From Echinometra lucunter (Eukaryota > Echinodermata > Echinoidea > Camarodonta > Echinometridae), in NCBI GenBank assembly GCA_029962745.1, contig CM057165.1, positions 22,344,657-22,408,656 on the forward strand: a stretch of 64,000 bases of DNA, written 5' to 3'. Position numbers and translations under genes: made by a program. Numbering within the stretch: the first letter of the stretch is position 1; every line of letters begins with the position of its first letter. This document shows, in pieces, positions 42,901-51,900 of this stretch. The notes beneath the pieces were generated by a model. It made no database searches. It was not told the DNA's origin and saw only the letters and a program-made list of their open reading frames with translations.

Positions 42901-45900
42901 ACACGCCCACACATACAAAAAAGCTACGCTTTTTGAAAGCTGTTTACCGCTTTATATCTGAAAGGGCCCTAAATGCAGGTTGAAATAAAGCATAACGTTC
43001 ATTTTTCAGTCAGGGTTGTACAGGAACACAGTGGGAGAGTAAATTGTTGCACAGAATTATGACTGATTAGAATACCTGAAAACCTCGTTGCCCGGGCACA
43101 CCACTCGGTCCCATCAAGCCCTGAAAGAAAACATCAAGCAGAAAATATCAAGAAAGAGCAAGTAATCAAATGAAGGGAAGAAAACTGAAATGAGAATTTT
43201 AAAAAAATATAAGATTTGGGAATCTGGAAATCATGGCAATAATTCCTTCAATACTATCGCATATGCATTAGCCAATCACGAACAAGATTTTCGTCGTCAT
43301 TATCACATCATAATGCAGCCTTACATTATTCATGTATCTTTATGGCTTATATAATAATCCTTGGACTTTCGTATGGGTTAATTATTTCGTGTGGTGTACT
43401 TACGTCGTTGCCAATTTCCCCTGGTGGTCCAACTGGTCCGGGTGCGCCTTTATCTCCCTGCAAATATGAGTAGAAAGAATCAAATAAAAATGAAAAAGTA
43501 CGAAAAAATATGAAATAAGTAAAAGAGAAAGATAGAAAAGAAAAGAAAGATGAAAAAATGAATAGAAGAATGGATGGATAATCATGTATATTAAAGCTTA
43601 ACGCTAAAAGGACGGGGGGGGGGGCAATTTTATCTGCTCAGATTGAACCGCCAAATTTGATGTCACTAAACTTTCTGTCTTTTTTCTTTCAAGCCTCAGG
43701 CATTTTGACAATAACTAAAAAAAATATTTATTTACCAAAAAATAACGATAGATTATTGTTCTTTACGAGATTCTTGGGGTCGCTGCTAAATTTGACGGCA
43801 AACGGCCATAGCAGTTTATTAAGGGCATCATGCCCCTCCCCAGTCCTCAACACCTCCAAAATAATGTTTTCAGTGCTAAAAGCACAACCTTTAAACATCC
43901 ATTTCCTACAAAGACATTATCGTATACAATCACAACAGCGTCACTCGCACCACAAATATATCGGTAGACAATGTCATGCTTTGTAATTGACATATTAATG
44001 TCACAACAGGGCAATTTGGCTATTTAGGACTATCAAAGTGATTGTTTTTACTATAAATCTGAAGTAAGCTGATTGTGCTTCCCATGTGGAACTGCCCAAT
44101 ACTGTCATGTGTTTGGTGAAAATGTTCAGAATTTTTCAATTAATTAAATTTCGAATTATTGGTGATCTTACCGGTGGTCCTTTTGGTCCCATCGACCCCT
44201 TGACTCCAGGTATGCCCTGTAAGAAGTGAACGAACAGATTATAACATTTTTTTTTTTTTTTACAGATGAATAACCTAGTTTCATTGTAATGACAGCTTCC
44301 TGAAAAATTCCTTTTCACTGAACATTCTCCTGCTTATTCTTGGTTGCGTTGTCCCCAATGCTCTTGGCGGCTGATGCTTTTGCAAGGGACGGCAATTAAA
44401 AATGGCCTTGAGCTGAATATGACAGAGCAAAATGTAATTTTAAAAATGCATTTCATGTCTTTTTGTTTTTTGTTTTTAAATATCTTCATGACAAACATCC
44501 TTCAAAGTAATGTTAGAAATTTAAAATTGCAAAATAATCAAGAGCACTTAATATATCAAGATGTTTTACAAGCAATATGCCACATTCAAGACTCTAAATG
44601 AAAACATCAGGACTAGTTGCTCACCCGCATCCCTTCGACACCTTGAGGCCCAGGAGAGCCTTGTTCACCACGCAAACCCTTCGAAAAAGAAATGGGAAAA
44701 GAAAGCATCATCAGAAGATTCGTACAATGAAAACCATGTAACCTTCAAGTCTTGTACTGCCAAACCAATTATCTTATCTTCATATCGGTGAAACAGGACT
44801 TACCGAAGTGCCCTTTTCTCCTCGACCTCCTTTCGGTCCGATGTTACCCTAAATCAAAGATAAAACGAAATGTTCTATGAAATAAATTCATGTATATGTA
44901 CCTCAAGTTGTTATTAACTTACTACCATATATAAAAGAGGTGAACGAGAAAAGATAGTCCATATGAACATATTTAACCCTTTGACTCATCGGATGTTCAA
45001 ATCGACATGGAGTTTCAATATAAGGATGTAAAGATCATTATACTAGTCTACAATGGGAGTATGTAAAATGTGTTTTTTTTCTGATTCTACGCCAAATATT
45101 TCATATTGAATATGTTTTAGAGATATGATCAATTTATCAGCGATAGGTTTAACATTAACTTCTTATATTAATGTTTGTGTGTATGTGTGGTGTGGGTTGA
45201 TTGTGTGTGAGTGCGTACGCGAGTTCTAATTCGTATTTACTCTGCACGTGGAGATGAGGTGATTTAGAAGTGAACTTCGATTACTTAATTAAACACACCT
45301 TTTCTCCTGGTGGACCGGGAATGCCTTTTGGTCCTGGGAGACCTGCATGACCCTAGGAAGAGAACAAAATATCACTCAAAGGAATTAAAATTGGATGGAT
45401 CACCCACTTTGATCGAATCTGGTATGAAAGGTATCCTACTAAATGATCCATTGCATTTCATCCCCTACTCTACTTTCAGCCAAACAGCATCCGTGACGTC
45501 TGTAAACCTCTCTGAGAAAATTCTGTCCACGTGAGCATAAGTATGATCAATATCATTCTCCATAATGGGCCTTTAGTCTGGATAATATTTGCAGTTTCTG
45601 CATCGAGGGTGAGAGTTGCAGATAATAATAGTAATAATAGTTGGTTCTTATACATATATAGTGCATTTCAGGACCATAGGCCCTCTCAAAGCGCTTTACA
45701 ATGTACAGTGTTCACTGTCATAGGAAACATTTATCAAAAAGGTAGGTCTTCAGCTCTCTCTTAAAAGCTTCAACATCGGTCATGGAGCGTAATGGGAGAG
45801 CGTTCCAAAGTCTTGGACCCCCACAAGCGAATGCCTTGTCACCACAGGTTTTTGTTGTTCCTGGATTGAGGGTGAGGAGGTGTTGAGAAGATGACCACAG

Positions 45901-48900
45901 ACACCTTGGTGGACAATGATACCACTTTCATTTTCATAAGATGAAGTGGGGCTTACAAATAATCTTTAGTTTGAACTGTGGAGACGTCTGTACTAAAGAC
46001 TTAAATTATAAACTCACTTTTGGACCTTCCTTTGGGCTGTAACCGTGGATCCCTGGGTGTCCTCTTTCACCCTGAAAAAGGTATGAAAACACATTGTTGT
46101 TTACATCATGGAACAAGAGCAATTCGATCGCACGCCCTCCATATTTTTTTAATTTATACACATCTCGACAACAGCTGCATAATAATTACAATAACCTCTA
46201 ACACCTCAAAATATATTTAACTCATCTTTGACTAAAATCCCTTCCATATATTCCAAGTTATCATGGAAACATTATATTTATGAATAATTTGAATAATTTC
46301 TGACCCAATGACCTTTGACCTTTAACCTACATACTCGAAATTCTAATCGGATCATCCTCCTCCTTTGGTGATGCATTCTAGCAAAAAGTTTGAAGGTCAT
46401 ACCTAAAATGGTTCTTGAGATACCGGGGTAGCCAGCTAAAACCTGAAATTTCGGAAATGACCGCTGTGACCTTTGACCTGCCTACCCCCAAATCAAATCA
46501 GATTATCTTCCTACGGTAATGCATACTAGCACCACGCTTGATGTGCATACTTCAAATGGTTCTTGAGATACCACGATAACCAGGCGAAAATCTAAAATTT
46601 GGAAATGATCTCTGTGACTTCGACCTTTAACCTACCTACTCCAAAATCTTAAATCTAAGCAGATCACCTACCTTTGGTGATACGTATTATGACCAAGTTT
46701 GAAGTTCAAACTTCAAAGGTTCTTGAGATATCGAGTTAAACGAAAAAGCGGGCCGAACGGACGGACAACCCGAAAAACATGTCTGCGACACCACCTTCGA
46801 TGGGCGGAGGCACAAAAAGCAATAAATAATAATACTATACAATTGCACTAGTTTCTTGTCTATAGGGGATATTCTGAGTCAATATCAATGACCTGTTAAC
46901 TCGATTTACACCTCTCTTTCATTTTGCTTTGAGATGCTGGATTCGTTTAAACAGAAACTGAAATAAATTCATCAGAAACGAAAATGTGTACCTTAAAATA
47001 GGACACAACATGATCATAAATCCAATAAATTTCAAGAAAAGGATGTTCGCTTTTCAGAACAAGGTCTCGATAACTGCTGTCTTACCAATTAATGAATCAC
47101 TATGATGCATAGAGGATGAACTTGACAAACCATGGATATCTGTTTCGCTAAGGTTTCCTCTTGATAAACGATGAACAAACCGCACATACGAGTGTGATAA
47201 ATAGCCTCCTATTCTTGTTGAGTGACTTTCATGGCCAATTTCCTTGATACGTGTTCAATTAGAGCTCACAATAACAAACATCAGGTTTTTATCACTTTCA
47301 CGGAAAGAAAAACGCACTCAAATTTTCTTAAATCCTCGATTCAGAATATCAAAGATTCTGTATGACAATATACAACCAGAATCATAAGTGCATCTGGCAG
47401 AGATGTGGAAAATCTATAAGTCGTCCTCAAATCCATCTAAAATCTATTTACCTTTATGCCAGGAAATCCGGGAGGACCAGGGTTACCCGGCTGGCCAGTC
47501 GATCCCTGCGAATCGTGGAAGAATAGAATAGTTTTTATCATAAACATTACAAAACCTGCCATCGACAACTCTGCAGCAGGTTCTAAAGTTTATGACTTTA
47601 TTCGGATGGATGCAGGATAGTATTTGAAATTCGAAGGCAATGTCAATACACTTCAAAGGATGGTATGCATCCCTTCTTTGATGGCCCGTTTCATAAAACT
47701 TGTTATCATTAACAACTGCCACGATTCTATGACAAATTTGCTCTCAACCAATTAGATGCAAGGACTTCAGTAGCAGTTATTGAACTTGCTTTTGATAACA
47801 AGTTATATGAAACGGGGCTCTGTTTCAATACCGGAATACAAAGACCAAAACAGTTCTCACACTTGGCGCTTCATGATTACTCGCCGTACATGAATTATTA
47901 ACCAGTTATACCTGTAACGTTTATCAAAGCCATGCCCTACAAATGATTTGTCATTAGAAAGAATCAAGTAAATACGAAAAGTTGAAGAGAATGCCGGAAA
48001 ATAATTATGTGACGCAAAAAAGAAGATGGAAAAAGGATGGATGGATAGTTCAACCACACAAGATTTCAAACTCAATCATCTTTCGGATTTCATAATTACT
48101 CACCAAACATGAATTGCTAACGAGTTATTTCTGTAACTTTAATCACAGCTTATCCCCTACAAAATGAGAATGTAATTTGTCTTAAATGATAAGTACGAAT
48201 GTTTATTAAATAAGCGATCCTCACCGTGTCGCCTCTATACCCTCTCCTTCCTGGATCGCCCTCCGACCCCGGTGAACCCTAGAAAGAAAGCGTACATGAT
48301 TAATTTCTCATGATTTATGTGTGATAATCGGCAAAGATTCAGCAGATGATGACTAAATGAACAAATAGATTTATAACGGAATTCATTTTCATCTAAAAAA
48401 GCGATAGTTCTGGTTTGTTGCAATCCGTCTTAAAATACAGGTGTCATAAATACAAGCTAGAATTACAAATGCGTAACAAGACTTTAAATTTTTGTACAAA
48501 ATATAAAACTATTCGATTTTTCTACAAAATCAAACTTCATAAAGAAAACAATGTGTGACATTGGTTAAACTATATATTCACATTTTTTACAACGAATACA
48601 AAAATACACAAGTTATCACTGCATGGAAAGGATACATTCACTTACATCTCACCCATTCCCGAAGATTTAAATGTTTTATCAAGTTGGACTTCCTCTACCC
48701 AAAAAGTTTCAAGAGCAAAAAAGCCATCACTATCTGTTTCAAGGTCACTTTCGTGTGTCGTAAATGGTTAGTAGTACACCCCCAATGCAAATGAAATTAA
48801 AGCTTTAATTGAGGACGGAAATAGACGATCTTACCTGTCTCCCTTTTTCGCCCGTAGGTCCCCTGTTGCCCCCATACCCCATGCTCCCCTGCGGTGAAGA

Positions 48901-51900
48901 AATCAGAGAAGAAAGATGGAGATGAGATAAGATATCGGTGAGGAAATGTTCGATTAGAATGTGATGGGAAAGGGCTGGACACGTCAAGCATCGTGACATT
49001 GATGAGTAACCGGGGATAAGTCCCATGCATTTTGTAGTCCAAGGATGTGGATCTCTTTGTGGTAATACTTAATCTCATGAATTTATGTAGGAAGATGCTG
49101 ACCCAATTCATATCTTCCCCAAAAATAAAACTTAAAAAAATAGAAAATCAAAAATAGCGGCATGATTCCAAGCCTGATCGGTTTGTGACGGACGCACATT
49201 TGACAAATTTTGAAAGTTTGAAGTCCTGTAAAAAATGAGTAATGATTTGTGCATGGTGAGCTATTTTATGGTCCATTGTGAGGGGCATCACTGAAGGATT
49301 TGCAGTCCGATGAAATCTGGTTGTTCTGTTTGTCGACCTGAACTAGAATCCGTAAAATGACATATATCATGGACGGACCAAAATGTCGCTCCTAATAAAC
49401 CGATCAGGCTCTGCCTTTAAGTTTTAGAAGCTCTACAACAATCGTCAGTGATCTACATTAGGCATGCTTCCAAGCAAATTTAGATATTTAAGCACATTAC
49501 TGAAACTGATCTGAAGAGGTTAAAGTGGTGACACATATAATTTTATTTTACAAGACTTGAGCTGTTTACTTCTTAAATGGCAGGAGAGCTGACAGAGATG
49601 TGAAATAGAACTCTCTCATTAGGTAAATCTGCCCAACCTACGGTTTTGCAGTCATAACAAATTTTCAATGTAACTTAAAAGTAGTTTTTAAGCTGGAGGG
49701 CGAGATGTAAAATTTTAGCTTCTTATTGCATTCACATAACTAACAATGTCTTTTTATCTGGACTTACGATGTTAATTTTGAGAACAGTTTCATGTCCGAT
49801 CCTGGACGCTTCATCAGCTGGTCTGATTTGGTGGCTGGAAAACGTCGTTGCCAAACGGCGCAGACGCACTTTCAATGTTATTGTTCCGAGTCAGACGCCT
49901 AGGAATCATATTCTCCCCCAAATAAAACTTTAACTTTGTATTGCATAGCAAGAAATATGAGATGACATAAAGGGCAACTACGGGTTATTACATTTCCACA
50001 CTAAGTAATCAGAATGAGATTTTACCATTGGCCCTCTTCTTCCTGGATAACCTCTTGGACCGGGATCCCCGCGAATCATCTGAAAACAATGGGAAAACAG
50101 GACGTATTAATGACAAAATGAAATAGCATTGTCGAGTATTAACAGCTACATGAGCGAATATGCATGAACATGTGTGCAGATGAAACGAAAATTAACCATT
50201 CCTATGGCTTGTCTTAACGAAGTAGATATAGTGTTCAAACGAAACGTTCGTTTTCATTTAGGAAAAGGAACAAACGAAGCATTTTACTGAGAACATCGCT
50301 GAAATAGGTATCAATTCAACAGAGTTTAAATAGCACACAACACAGCATAAGAACTGCCTTCAGTAATGGGACAACTCTAGGAAATTATTGCATTATGTCT
50401 TGAAAAGAATAAAGCTGTCAGACTATTGTCAATGCTTCACTGCCTTGTAGCTCTGACTTACCCATGTTCTGGTCAATCCCTTCTCATCAGCGTAGGGGAA
50501 CACACTGTAGTATTTGAAGAACTCGCCTAAGGGCGAATCCATGGCCTCCCTGGTGAACCCTAACCGCCCCCACGCCGCCTCAGTGAGTGCTATCAATGTT
50601 TCTGGGCTATCTTTCGGAATGGACGGCCGGGGTACGGGCGCTGGAGTGACGTCATTCCCCAATGAGTACAGCCTACTTCCATTTTTTAAAGTCCTGCCTT
50701 TATCTACACCCTGAGAAAGTGATACATTACTGTTAGCTGCATACTGTATTAAGCCACCCGATGGTGGCGCTTGAGTTCGTATATCATAGCTTTCGTCTCC
50801 TTCCACCACTATTTCTGTTACTGTTTCAGTAAAAGTTAGTTCTGTGGTAAATTCCACCTCAACTGTAGGCAACTCCTCCCAAGAAGATTCTGTTGAATTA
50901 AAGTAGGGTGTACTCGATGTTGGAAGAGGGGTTGTGGTAATGTTTTCCCTTCTGGAAGAAGAGGAACTCTCTGTGACGTCAGGTGCCGCTGTGAACGTTC
51001 TGACATCACCTTCATATTTGCTGGAATTAGTTGCTGCTTCATCTGAACAAAAATAATAGAAATTGAATGAAAACTGGAGAAATTATGGGTATTCTAACAT
51101 AAATGTCATGCTCTGACAACAATCGATTTATTCCGTCAAAGATAATGTAGCTAGCATTAGGTAGGTAAGCCTGTAGAGTTTCGTTAAGGGTTGAAGTTAT
51201 GAATTCGGTTAATGCATGATATTGGCAGCGAAGTAATTGTCGCCGGAGAATAATGTCGTACAACCCAATGACACAGATTCACTTGAGACTGTGTAACAAG
51301 ATTTCCTCCAGCATTTTGAACGATAATATTTTCACAGCATTGTACATGTAGTAGCCGAGATGGTACATTGATAAGAATATGTCCGCGGCGTCAAATGCGT
51401 TAGGGGCAATATAAATTCATAAAACTATTTGAAAAGGAATTTAGGGGATCACATGCAGAGATTTAAATCCGCTTCATGAAAAAAGAGAAAAATCTACATG
51501 AATGTATTCAATGGATTCGAAGTAAATAATATTTTCGGAGTTTCACTCGCAATCTCAAGAAATTATGTCTCCTGCAACGCAATTGCGACTAAATCAAAGT
51601 TCAGACAAGCCAGGTTTTCCAGACATACCTAAACAGAATTTTCACTTCTGAATCACAACCGTGATAAAAGCAATTTTTGTCTGGGCTGAATGCATCATTC
51701 CCATCCATCGTTTTGTACGGAAAGTTTTGATTTCCGCGATGAAAATAACTCTAGCGGGTATGATTATGAAGCGAAAAGAGAATCCCCCTAGGCGAATGGA
51801 TTTACTGGGGCGTGATTGGCAATTTGTTTCACCCCTCGCGGCTTTGGTGATTGACTAGCCTACGACTCATTTGTTTAAAGGGAGACTCCAAACACCTACA

